A stretch of 6,947 nucleotides of DNA from Lachnospiraceae bacterium UBA3801 (GTDB taxonomy: Bacteria; Bacillota; Clostridia; Lachnospirales; Lachnospiraceae). The stretch covers positions 1 through 6,947 of the forward strand of contig DFEN01000132.1 in NCBI GenBank assembly GCA_002368685.1. Reading direction: 5' to 3'. This document shows positions 1-5,905 of this stretch, piece after piece (position 1 is the first letter of the stretch; every line of letters begins with the position of its first letter). The translations under genes and the position numbers were made by a program. Under the pieces are notes generated by a model. The model saw only the letters and a program-made list of their open reading frames with translations. It did no database searches and was not told the DNA's origin.

Positions 1-471
1 GGTCTTAACTATGCTATGTCACTTCATGCTATTGTTGATGCTCATAAGAATGGTTTTGACGAGAACCTGTATCTGGATCCGGCATCTAGAACAAAGATTG
101 AGGAGACTGGTGGAGCAAATGTTATCTTCATTAAGGATAACAAGTTCGTCACACCTAAGTCAGGAAGTATTCTTCCTTCAGTTACTAGAAGATCTCTCGA
201 GGTTGTTGCTAAAGATTATCTTGGTATGGAAGTTGAAGAGAGAGAAGTATTCCTTGATGAGGTTCCATCATTTGATGAGTGTGGACTTTGCGGTACAGCA
301 GCTGTTATCTCTCCAGTACGTGCAATCAATGATCACGGTAAGGAAATCGTATTCCCTGGAAGCGCAAATGGTGAGGTTGGACCAAAGATTAAGAAGCTTT
401 ATGATACACTTACAGGTATTCAGATGCACAAAATCGAAGGACCTGAAGGTTGGGTTCATGTAATTAAATAA
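1..471 (+). CDS. ilvE: Branched-chain amino acid aminotransferase, C-terminal part (5' truncated by window)
   Basis: This is a PLP-dependent fold-type IV transaminase that interconverts Leu/Ile/Val and their 2-oxo acids with 2-oxoglutarate/Glu, the last step of branched-chain amino acid synthesis in the cytoplasm. The open frame enters from the window edge and gives 156 residues to the TAA, a little under half of the usual length of about 340-355. Visible family motifs are GLNYAMS at the very start, the ENLYLD segment, SILPSVTRRS (about residues 57-66), the GTAAVISPV cofactor-loop signature (about 98-106) and GEVGPKIKKLYDTLTGIQ near the C-terminus. In this family the PLP-binding lysine sits a few residues before the NYA motif, so it should lie just upstream of base 1. 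An internal ATG at 16 is not the start, because homology continues upstream of it. A terminator follows, so the gene ends its transcription unit. Confidence 0.95.
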   Translation, partial: GLNYAMSLHAIVDAHKNGFDENLYLDPASRTKIEETGGANVIFIKDNKFVTPKSGSILPSVTRRSLEVVAKDYLGMEVEEREVFLDEVPSFDECGLCGTAAVISPVRAINDHGKEIVFPGSANGEVGPKIKKLYDTLTGIQMHKIEGPEGWVHVIK

Positions 472-515
472 TAGTCGCTTCGTATAAGAAACTTACTATT
501 ATATAAAGAAAAGAT

Positions 516-553
516 AATGACTGATGTGGATATAATCTGCATCAGTCATTTTT
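516..553 (+). terminator. Intrinsic terminator of ilvE
   Basis: The arms 516-526 (AATGACTGATG) and 540-550 pair perfectly over 11 bp. The stem can extend inward through two G-U pairs and three more pairs to an ATA loop at 532-534. A run of five T residues (549-553) closes the structure. It lies 45 nt after the ilvE stop and before the promoter of the next operon, as expected for a Rho-independent terminator. Confidence 0.85.
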
Positions 554-579
554 GATATCAGGTAAAAAGACGCTCTTTC

Positions 580-608
580 TTGACAAAAGTAGTAGATGTA
601 TTTATTAT
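580..608 (+). promoter_or_regulatory. Sigma-A-type promoter of the lipoprotein-exporter-uppP operon
   Basis: A consensus -35 (TTGACA, 580-585) is separated by exactly 17 bp from a near-consensus -10 (TATTAT, 603-608). Transcription would start near 614-616, leaving a leader of only about 23 nt before the ATG at 638. It follows the ilvE terminator directly, so a new transcription unit begins here. No operator-like repeat is evident, so expression looks constitutive as far as the sequence shows. Confidence 0.8.
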
Positions 609-625
609 TGAACTGATTATTTTTT

Positions 626-630
626 AGGAA
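626..630 (+). promoter_or_regulatory. Ribosome binding site that decides the lipoprotein start
   Basis: AGGAA is 7 nt from the ATG at 638 but only 1 nt from the in-frame ATG at 632. This makes 638 the likely initiation codon. Confidence 0.65.
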
Positions 631-637
631 AATGCGT

Positions 638-1150
638 ATGAAAAAGAGTAGAAAAAGCAATTTCATAAAATATATAGCACTTTTTCTTATGATGGCAGTT
701 CTGATGGGACTTGCTACTTCTTGTGGTGAGGCAACACAGGTTGTAAAATCAGAAGGAATGGAGATTACTCTTAGCAAAGAGTACAAGAAGGCTACCCTTG
801 CAAATGCAACCTGGTATTACACCAGTCCGGATGGACTTGCTATGGGTATTCGTTCTAAGAAGGATGATGTGGAGAAGAGTGGTCTGGAGGCTAACTCTGT
901 GCAGGACTATGCTGAGGCCTATATAAAGGCTAATAGTATACCTGGTTCTCCTAAGGTTAAAACTAAAGGTAATTATGTTTATTTCAAATATAACCGTAAG
1001 GTGTCCGGAACAGATTATTCATATCTAAACTGTGTATATGATAACGATGACGAGTTTTGGCTTGTAAGCTTCGCTTGTTACAAGGAGCTGTATTCTTCAT
1101 ATGAGAAGGATTTCTTCGAATCAGCGGACTCAGTTGTATTTGAAAAATAA
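638..1150 (+). CDS. Small secreted lipoprotein of unknown function
   Basis: This is a predicted membrane-anchored lipoprotein of 170 residues from the ATG at 638; an upstream in-frame ATG at 632 would add two residues but is badly spaced from the ribosome binding site. The N-terminus has a basic n-region (KKSRKSNFIK), a hydrophobic core (about residues 12-25) and a lipobox-like ATSC, so Cys29 would be lipidated and begin the mature chain. The mature part, about 140 residues, is Lys- and Tyr-rich. It ends in a pattern of alternating aromatic and hydrophobic strands (FWLVSFACY, then a helix-like stretch, then SADSVVFE). That recalls small PsbP/Mog1-like lipoproteins, but the resemblance is weak and no family is claimed. 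It is the first gene after the promoter at 580. No terminator separates it from the exporter genes 47 nt downstream, so a link to envelope glycan export is possible from context only. Confidence 0.8.
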   Translation: MKKSRKSNFIKYIALFLMMAVLMGLATSCGEATQVVKSEGMEITLSKEYKKATLANATWYYTSPDGLAMGIRSKKDDVEKSGLEANSVQDYAEAYIKANSIPGSPKVKTKGNYVYFKYNRKVSGTDYSYLNCVYDNDDEFWLVSFACYKELYSSYEKDFFESADSVVFEK

Positions 1151-1182
1151 CATATTTACATTTGTTTCATAATAATAATAGT

Positions 1183-1186
1183 AGGA
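1183..1186 (+). promoter_or_regulatory. Ribosome binding site that decides the permease start
   Basis: AGGA lies 11 nt before the ATG at 1198. The in-frame TTG at 1162 and ATG at 1186 have no purine-rich Shine-Dalgarno sequence at a workable distance, so 1198 is preferred. Confidence 0.5.
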
Positions 1187-1197
1187 TGAACTTACTA

Positions 1198-1968
1198 ATG
1201 AATAAAGATAGATTGCTTCAGAATAGATTTATTCTATCTGAGCTTGTTAAAAAAGGAATACGTCTTAAATACAGAAGGTCATATCTTGGTATACTTTGGT
1301 CACTGCTTGAACCGCTTCTTACGATGATAGTACTGACTATAGTATTTGGTACCCTTATGGGAGAACATGATAGGTCCTTCCCTGTTTATATCCTGTCGGG
1401 AAGGCTACTTTATGGGTTCTTTTCACAGTCCACAACAGCGGCGCTCAAATCAATTAGAGCAAACAGCTCTATTATCAAGAAGGTATATGTCCCTAAAATG
1501 TTATACCCTCTATCCTCGATACTTTTTAACTTCATAATATTTATGATATCACTTATAGTGCTTGCACTTGTTTCAGTGGTGCTGGGAGTTTATCCTACAT
1601 TTTATCTGATTCAGGTTGTAGCAAGTCTTATAGTTCTGCTTCTGCTTAGTCTGGGCTGTGGACTGATTCTTTCTACTATAGGTGTATTCTTCCGCGATAT
1701 GGAATATCTATGGACAGTAGCACTTATGCTGATAATGTATACATGTGCTATTTTCTACCGTGCAAACAGACTGCTCACAAGTAAATGGGGCTTTGTACTG
1801 AAGGCGAATCCGCTGTTCTGTGTTATTCAGACCTTCCGCAGTGCCATTTTCGGTGAGATGATGAATATGAAATATCTGTTATATGCGCTGGGATTCAGTA
1901 TTGTATCTATTATAATAGGTATAATTGCATTTAAGAAAAATGAAGATAAGTTTATTTTGGAGATATAG
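1198..1968 (+). CDS. ABC-2 type polysaccharide/teichoic acid export permease (Wzm/TagG-like)
   Basis: This is the membrane subunit of an ABC exporter that moves lipid-linked polysaccharide or teichoic-acid-like polymer from the cytoplasmic to the outer face of the membrane. From the ATG at 1198 the protein has 256 residues, normal for the family. The N-terminal amphipathic part ending in KYRRSYLGILWSLLEPL (about 24-40) is the typical entry of Wzm/TagG proteins. About six hydrophobic segments follow, near 31-53, 63-80, 104-130, 137-163, 170-187 and 227-244. The conserved FFRD (164-167) lies between segments 4 and 5, and the ANPL motif (203-206) precedes the last helix. An in-frame TTG at 1162 would add 12 residues without a ribosome binding site. 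The partner ATPase starts 3 nt after the stop, so translation is probably coupled. The substrate cannot be read from the sequence; no glycosyltransferase lies nearby. Confidence 0.9.
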   Translation: MNKDRLLQNRFILSELVKKGIRLKYRRSYLGILWSLLEPLLTMIVLTIVFGTLMGEHDRSFPVYILSGRLLYGFFSQSTTAALKSIRANSSIIKKVYVPKMLYPLSSILFNFIIFMISLIVLALVSVVLGVYPTFYLIQVVASLIVLLLLSLGCGLILSTIGVFFRDMEYLWTVALMLIMYTCAIFYRANRLLTSKWGFVLKANPLFCVIQTFRSAIFGEMMNMKYLLYALGFSIVSIIIGIIAFKKNEDKFILEI

Positions 1969-1971
1969 TAG

Positions 1972-2712
1972 ATGAGTGATACTATATTAAGGGTTGAAGA
2001 TGTTAGCATGAGATTCAACCTAAGTAAAGAAAAGCATGATTCTCTGAAGGAATACTTCATAGCACTGATGAGAAGAGAACTGATCTTCAATGAGTTCTGG
2101 GCTCTGACGGATGTTTCCTTTGAACTTGAAAAGGGAGACAGACTTGGTATTCTTGGATTTAATGGTGCTGGAAAATCTACACTGCTCAAGGTTATTGCAG
2201 GAGTTTTCCGTCCTACTAAGGGTAGTGTTGAGAGAACAGGTGTGCTGGCTCCACTTATAGAGCTTGGAGCAGGCTTTGATCCTCAGTATACTGGAATGGA
2301 GAACATTTATCTGTATGGTGCCTGCTTGGGATATAGTCATAAGTTTATAGATGAGAAGTTGCAGGATATAATAGACTTCTCAGAGCTTAAGGATTTTATA
2401 GATGTACCGCTGAAAAACTATTCGTCTGGTATGAAGGCTAGACTTGGATTTGCGATTGCTACAATCGTAGAACCTGATATACTTATACTTGATGAAGTTT
2501 TGTCGGTTGGAGATGCTAAGTTTAAGAAGAAGAGTGAAGCGAAGCTGATGTCGCTTCTTGAAAAGGATGTTACTGTGCTCTTCGTATCACATAATACTGA
2601 TCAGGTTAGACGCCTTTGTAACAAGGCAATAATACTTGATAAGGGTAAGGTGATAGATAGTGGAGATGTAGAGTCAGTGACTAACCATTATGAGGAACTT
2701 GTTGGAAAGTAA
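1972..2712 (+). CDS. ABC transporter ATP-binding protein for polysaccharide/teichoic acid export (Wzt/TagH-like)
   Basis: This is the cytoplasmic ATPase partner of the upstream permease. In the 246 residues one sees Walker A GFNGAGKST (62-70), a signature loop in the divergent form YSSGM (150-154) that is characteristic of the Wzt/TagH group, Walker B DILILDE (169-175) and the H-loop histidine in VSHN (His207). The N-terminal extension before the core strand (residues about 10-44, with SLKEYFIALMRRE) is also typical of this group. The chain stops soon after the nucleotide-binding domain. It therefore lacks the C-terminal carbohydrate-binding domain of Wzt proteins that recognise capped O-antigens, and the extra C-terminal region of B. 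subtilis TagH. This suggests export without a Wzt-type terminal-cap check, although that is inference. The start has GGAG 9 nt upstream, inside the end of the permease gene. Confidence 0.93.
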   Translation: MSDTILRVEDVSMRFNLSKEKHDSLKEYFIALMRRELIFNEFWALTDVSFELEKGDRLGILGFNGAGKSTLLKVIAGVFRPTKGSVERTGVLAPLIELGAGFDPQYTGMENIYLYGACLGYSHKFIDEKLQDIIDFSELKDFIDVPLKNYSSGMKARLGFAIATIVEPDILILDEVLSVGDAKFKKKSEAKLMSLLEKDVTVLFVSHNTDQVRRLCNKAIILDKGKVIDSGDVESVTNHYEELVGK

Positions 2713-2724
2713 AGGGGGTAAAGG

Positions 2725-3633
2725 ATGGCATTTCTCGAATTACTCAAGGTTATTTTTATAGGTATAGTTGAAGGAATAACTGAGTGGCTGCCAATTAGTA
2801 GTACTGGACATATGCTTCTGGTTGATCAGTTTATTAAACTTAAGGCAGATGCAGACTTCAAGGAAATGTTCTTTGTAGTTATTCAGCTGGGTGCAATCAT
2901 CGCGGTTATCTATATGTATTGGGGTAAGCTGTGGCCATTTAGAATAATTAGACAGGAACTTATAGAGGAGAGTAGACCTCGTAAGAAGAAGAGAGATTCC
3001 AGATGGAAGAATGAGATCAAGATAGGAAGCATCGGAATCAGTAGACCTATTCTTCTGATATGGGCAAAGGTTATTGTGGCAACACTTCCTGCTGCTGTGC
3101 TGGGACTTCTCCTAGATGACTGGATGGATAAATATGCGCATACACCTGCAGTTATTGCGGTAGCACTTATAGTATATGGTGTGCTTTTCATTCTTATAGA
3201 AGATAGAAATAAGAAGAGACCGCCTAAGATAACAAAGCTTAGTCAGCTGACATATCTAGATGCATTGAAAATGGGTCTGTTTCAGACTCTTGCCATCGTT
3301 CCTGGAACATCAAGATCTGGAGCTACTATAGTCGGCGCACTTACAATGGGCGTATCTAGAAAGCTTGCTGCGGAGTTCTCATTCTTTATGAGTATACCTA
3401 TCATGTTTGGATGGAGTCTTATCAAGGTTATTAAGTTTGGTTTCCATTATTCAGTACTGGAGTTCTTTGAGCTGCTGATAGGAATGATAGTTGCATTTAT
3501 CGTATCAGTATTTGTTATCAAGTTCCTGATGGGCTACATCAAGAAGAACGATTTCAAGATCTTCGGTTACTACAGAATAGCACTTGGTCTGCTGGTGATT
3601 GTTATTTTCACAATCAAGGCAATCATCTCATAA
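2725..3633 (+). CDS. uppP: Undecaprenyl-diphosphate phosphatase (BacA family)
   Basis: This integral membrane enzyme hydrolyses undecaprenyl diphosphate to undecaprenyl phosphate, recycling the lipid carrier for peptidoglycan and other wall polymers; the family confers bacitracin resistance when overexpressed. The 302-residue product has both catalytic motifs: EGITEWLPISSTGH (16-29, with Glu16, Glu20 and His29) and PGTSRSGAT (193-201, with Arg197). Multiple hydrophobic segments fill the rest. It is longer than the E. coli protein (about 273 residues), mainly through a highly charged cytoplasmic loop at about 76-106 containing RPRKKKRDSR. The ATG at 2725 has an AGGGGG site 6 nt upstream and lies 12 nt after the ATPase stop, so it is very likely the last gene of the exporter operon. 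The pairing makes sense because polymer export on undecaprenyl carrier releases carrier that needs recycling. Confidence 0.96.
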   Translation: MAFLELLKVIFIGIVEGITEWLPISSTGHMLLVDQFIKLKADADFKEMFFVVIQLGAIIAVIYMYWGKLWPFRIIRQELIEESRPRKKKRDSRWKNEIKIGSIGISRPILLIWAKVIVATLPAAVLGLLLDDWMDKYAHTPAVIAVALIVYGVLFILIEDRNKKRPPKITKLSQLTYLDALKMGLFQTLAIVPGTSRSGATIVGALTMGVSRKLAAEFSFFMSIPIMFGWSLIKVIKFGFHYSVLEFFELLIGMIVAFIVSVFVIKFLMGYIKKNDFKIFGYYRIALGLLVIVIFTIKAIIS

Positions 3634-3647
3634 GTGAATAATTCTTT

Positions 3648-3727
3648 CATACCCAGAATCACGATATATAGTATAAAACACACTAAGATTTTAAAGATTT
3701 ATACTATATATGTGATTCCTGGGTATG
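3648..3727. repeat. Long imperfect inverted repeat (about 29 bp arms, 20-nt loop) between uppP and rsuA
   Basis: The left arm (3648-3677) and right arm (3698-3727) begin and end with CATACCCAG and CTGGGTATG. They pair almost throughout, with one bulged base on each side (C3718 or C3719 on the right, G3663 on the left). The loop is 3678-3697. The inner half is AT-rich (a TATATAGTATAAA-type core). No T-tract follows the right arm, so it is not a classical intrinsic terminator, although it could end or protect the uppP transcript. A small non-autonomous inverted-repeat element is another possibility. I do not see a second copy in the window. Confidence 0.75.
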
Positions 3728-3781
3728 GTAGACTTTCTCGTTAAAATAGAGATGATTTCCTCATTTAATTAGGGAATAAAA

Positions 3782-4549
3782 ATGATTATTAGAATAGATA
3801 AGTATCTTGCAGATTTGGGTTTTGGTACAAGGAGCGAAGTTCGCTCCTTGGTAAAGTCCGGGTCTGTTTCTATAAATGAAGAAATAACTAAAGATGTGGG
3901 ACTAAGAATCGATCCTGAGAATGTTCAGGTAAAGGTAAAAGGTAAGGCGGTATCATATAGTGAGTATGAATACTACATGCTTTATAAACCTGCAGGCGTG
4001 ATAACTGCATCCTCAGATAAAAGAGAAAAGACCGTAGTTGATCTTATAGAATCCAGGAAGAGAAGAGATTTGTTTCCGGTTGGACGTCTTGATAGAGATA
4101 CGGAAGGACTGCTACTTATTACAAACGATGGCGAACTGGCACATAAACTTCTTGCTCCTGGTAAACATGTAGATAAAAAGTATATGGCTGTTATCTCAGG
4201 AGAGCTACCTGAAGATGTGGTAGGACAGTTCGAGAAAGGATTAGATATCGGGGACGAAAAACCGACTAAACCGGCAAGACTGAGAGTATACAAAACCAAG
4301 GAAGAATATATTGAGAGCTTTTCAGAGACTATGGTGGATGAGTATCTCCTTGAGCACTATGAAGGAGCAGATCACATTTGCGAGATAATAATTACAGAAG
4401 GAAGATACCACGAGATTAAAAGAATGTTCGAAGTTGTTGGCTGCAAGGTTGAATATCTAAAGAGATATTCCATGGGAAAGCTAGAGCTGGATATGAGCTT
4501 AAGGCCTGGAGAATATAAGGAAATTAGTAGAGCAGAGTGCGGTATATAA
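3782..4549 (+). CDS. rsuA: rRNA pseudouridine synthase, RsuA/RluB/RluE family (probably RsuA-type, 16S)
   Basis: This enzyme isomerises a specific uridine of rRNA to pseudouridine. In the 255 residues an S4 RNA-binding domain (about 3-60, starting RIDKYLADLGFGTRSEV) precedes the catalytic domain. The catalytic motif GRLDRDTEGLLLITNDGE (101-118) holds the nucleophilic Asp104, and the C-terminal family motif EGRYHEIKRMF is at 206-216. The combination LYKPAGVITAS, LFPVGRLD and HKLLAPGKHVDKKY looks more like the RsuA type (16S position 516 in E. coli) than RluB, but the target site is inferred. A charged, acidic stretch at about 172-198 looks like an insertion before the last domain strand. The ATG at 3782 has AGGGA 6 nt upstream. 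No convincing promoter was found in the 148-nt gap after uppP. A hairpin beginning 32 nt after the stop ends or regulates this unit. Confidence 0.9.
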   Translation: MIIRIDKYLADLGFGTRSEVRSLVKSGSVSINEEITKDVGLRIDPENVQVKVKGKAVSYSEYEYYMLYKPAGVITASSDKREKTVVDLIESRKRRDLFPVGRLDRDTEGLLLITNDGELAHKLLAPGKHVDKKYMAVISGELPEDVVGQFEKGLDIGDEKPTKPARLRVYKTKEEYIESFSETMVDEYLLEHYEGADHICEIIITEGRYHEIKRMFEVVGCKVEYLKRYSMGKLELDMSLRPGEYKEISRAECGI

Positions 4550-4566
4550 AAATAGTCAAAATTGTT

Positions 4567-4595
4567 TTGATTTAAAATCTAAAAAATGGTACAAT
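4567..4595 (+). promoter_or_regulatory. Extended -10 promoter of the HTH-Uma2 gene
   Basis: A -35 TTGATT (4567-4572) and a -10 TACAAT (4590-4595) are separated by 17 bp. TG at 4587-4588, one base before the -10, makes it an extended -10. The -10 lies inside the left arm of the palindrome at 4581-4633, and the start point would fall near 4602, in or at the edge of the palindrome spacer. Confidence 0.65.
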
Positions 4596-4633
4596 AATGA
4601 TAGCAAAATGATATCATTATTGTACCATTTTTT
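4581..4633. repeat. Perfect 22-bp inverted repeat: possible rsuA terminator and/or operator of the HTH-Uma2 gene
   Basis: Arms 4581-4602 and 4612-4633 are perfectly complementary over 22 bp with a 9-nt spacer (GCAAAATGA). The outer ends are A6 on the left and T6 on the right, as in a bidirectional intrinsic terminator, and it follows rsuA by 31 nt. The stem is AT-rich, with only GGTAC as a stronger patch. The ribosome binding site of the next gene starts directly after the right arm and a promoter -10 sits inside the left arm. A DNA-level operator role is therefore also plausible. Confidence 0.75.
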
Positions 4634-4649
4634 AAAGGAGGGATAGAGT

Positions 4650-5537
4650 ATGTTGACACTTGATGAAATGAAAAAGATTCGTAAAAAGAAGAATATGTCA
4701 TATGAAGAGATATCCAGAAAATCTGGGGTCTCTATTAGCTCTGTTCAAAAACTTTTTGGTTCTAAGGATTCGAACCCAAGGAATGCTACCATAGCGAAAT
4801 TGAATAAAGCGTTTGAAATATCTGAGGTGTATGATATTTATGATGATCATTTTAGCAGAACAAAAACTCATATGGTCACAGATATTAATAATAGATATAA
4901 CATTTATGGAGAGGGAAAGATTCTGTCAGGAGGATCGGATTTGCTGGGGAATATGAGTGGATATACATATGAGGATTACCTTGCGATGGAGCTTCCTGAG
5001 GGAAAGAGAGTTGAGGTAATTGATGGAGTCATTTACGATATAGCTTCGCCTACTCAGACTCATCAAGCAATTCTCGGATATCTTCATAATTATATTTATA
5101 ATGAACTGAGAAAAAGGAAAAGAAAATGTATTCCATTTATAGCACCCTTTGATGTGAGGCTTGATTTTAGTGATGGTCCTACTACAGTTGTTCAGCCAGA
5201 TTTACTTATTAAATGCTCCGAGGATGATAGAGTAGATGAGAAAGGAAAAGAACTTCCATGGGTTCCGAGGTTTATAATAGAGATTTTATCCCCTTCAAGT
5301 AGAAGTAAGGATATGTTTGTTAAAACGAAGAAGTACAAGGAGTCAGGTATAGTAGAGTACTGGATGATTGATGATAAGGCAAAACAAGTTGTGAAGTATA
5401 ACTTTGAGAAGGATTCGATTGAACTTTTTGGTTATGACAGTGTAATAGGTATTGATATATTTGAAGGTGATATTAAGATCAATATGAGAGAGCTCCAAGA
5501 TTATTTGGAGGAGTATGCGGAATTGATTGAAGATTGA
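4650..5537 (+). CDS. Xre-like helix-turn-helix / Uma2 (DUF820) family PD-(D/E)XK nuclease-like fusion protein
   Basis: The 295-residue protein has two parts. Residues about 3-58 form an Xre/Cro-type helix-turn-helix (LDEMKKIRKKKNMSYEEIS, then SGVSISSVQKLF as turn and recognition helix), which implies sequence-specific DNA binding. After a linker (about 60-103), residues about 104-255 match the Uma2 family: YTYEDYLAM, then RVEVIDGVIYD (Glu122), HQAILGYLHNYI (138-149), VQPDLLI with Asp184, FIIEILSPSSRSKD with Glu211, a lysine-rich VKTKKYKESG (224-233) and VEYWMID (235-241). The Asp184/Glu211/Lys arrangement is the expected PD-(D/E)XK active-site set, so catalysis is possible. The biological role of Uma2 proteins is not established, and activity here is inference. 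The ATG at 4650 has AGGAGG 8 nt upstream. The gene stands alone between rsuA and the rpmG operon, with its own promoter embedded in a palindrome. Confidence 0.88.
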   Translation: MLTLDEMKKIRKKKNMSYEEISRKSGVSISSVQKLFGSKDSNPRNATIAKLNKAFEISEVYDIYDDHFSRTKTHMVTDINNRYNIYGEGKILSGGSDLLGNMSGYTYEDYLAMELPEGKRVEVIDGVIYDIASPTQTHQAILGYLHNYIYNELRKRKRKCIPFIAPFDVRLDFSDGPTTVVQPDLLIKCSEDDRVDEKGKELPWVPRFIIEILSPSSRSKDMFVKTKKYKESGIVEYWMIDDKAKQVVKYNFEKDSIELFGYDSVIGIDIFEGDIKINMRELQDYLEEYAELIED

Positions 5538-5561
5538 TTTTTATATATAGATAAAATCCGC

Positions 5562-5591
5562 TTGACTTACTTGCATAGCCTATGTTATTCT
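5562..5591 (+). promoter_or_regulatory. Promoter of the rpmG-secE-nusG operon
   Basis: TTGACT (5562-5567) and TATTCT (5586-5591) are 18 bp apart, and TG at 5583-5584 gives an extended -10. Transcription would start near 5598, leaving a leader of about 125 nt before rpmG. No convincing terminator separates this from the HTH-Uma2 gene, so some readthrough from upstream is also possible. Confidence 0.65.
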
Positions 5592-5598
5592 AACACTT

Positions 5599-5682
5599 GC
5601 GTTTCTATACGCACTTCTTTTAGTGTGCATTTTACAGTTATCCCAGCTGGCACACGGAAGTATACCCTAGTTACGTATAGAA
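5599..5682 (+). promoter_or_regulatory. Structured 5' leader of rpmG with competing stems
   Basis: A long-range 9-bp stem joins 5603-5611 to 5674-5682. A 6-bp stem joins 5623-5628 (GTGTGC) to 5650-5655 and encloses a small CAG/CTG stem (5635-5637 with 5647-5649). Two local hairpins compete with these: 5599-5602 with 5609-5612, and 5611-5614 with 5625-5628 followed by a short T run (5630-5633). Such alternatives could allow attenuation or feedback by a ribosomal protein, but I do not recognise a named RNA family. Confidence 0.4.
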
Positions 5683-5722
5683 CTTTTAACATTAATTTAC
5701 GAAAATCTATGGAGGTGACATC

Positions 5723-5872
5723 ATGCGTGTCAAGATAACTCTTGCTTGTGAAGAGTGCAAGCAGCGTAATTATAATATGACTAAGGATAAGAAGCTTCAT
5801 CCAGATAGAATGGAAACAAAGAAGTATTGTAAATTCTGCAAGAAGCATACAATGCACAAGGAGACTAAGTAA
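5723..5872 (+). CDS. rpmG: 50S ribosomal protein L33, zinc-binding type
   Basis: This small protein of the large ribosomal subunit (49 residues, normal length) reads [17 protein letters not shown] at its start. It carries two CxxC pairs, Cys9/Cys12 and Cys36/Cys39, so it is the zinc-ribbon (C+) form; some bacteria keep a cysteine-free paralogue for zinc limitation, and none is visible here. GGAGG at 5711-5715 is 7 nt before the ATG. The position before secE and nusG is the standard order in Firmicutes. The gene is strongly basic, as expected for an rRNA-binding protein. Confidence 0.97.
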   Translation: MRVKITLACEECKQRNYNMTKDKKLHPDRMETKKYCKFCKKHTMHKETK

Positions 5873-5905
5873 TTTACTGTTTGTTTATTCGGAGAGGTAG
5901 ATAAT

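Noticed and set aside
11..463. Open frame overlapping ilvE in another + frame
   Set aside because: It is Leu/Arg-rich, resembles no family, and overlaps a well-supported aminotransferase; it is a shadow of ilvE.
1155..1181. Possible promoter (TTTACA plus TAATAA-like bases) before the permease
   Set aside because: No -10-like hexamer occurs at 16-18 bp from the -35-like element; the repeated AAT bases give only chance matches.
1827..2340. Minus-strand open frames opposite the permease and ATPase
   Set aside because: They are antisense to genes with complete Walker and permease motifs, have no ribosome binding site, and show no recognisable domains.
3699..3760. Possible rsuA promoter around TATACT (3700) or TAAAAT (3742)
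   Set aside because: Neither has an acceptable -35 at 16-18 bp; the TATACT is part of the inverted repeat.
5536..5558. Possible terminator after the HTH-Uma2 gene
   Set aside because: The 6-8 bp GATTTT/AAAATC stem is AT-only apart from one pair, needs a bulge, and has no T-tract after it.
5599..5683. tRNA gene between the HTH-Uma2 gene and rpmG, since a tRNA-Trp is often near secE
   Set aside because: There is no T-arm GTTCRA motif, no proper acceptor stem and no anticodon arm in the stretch.
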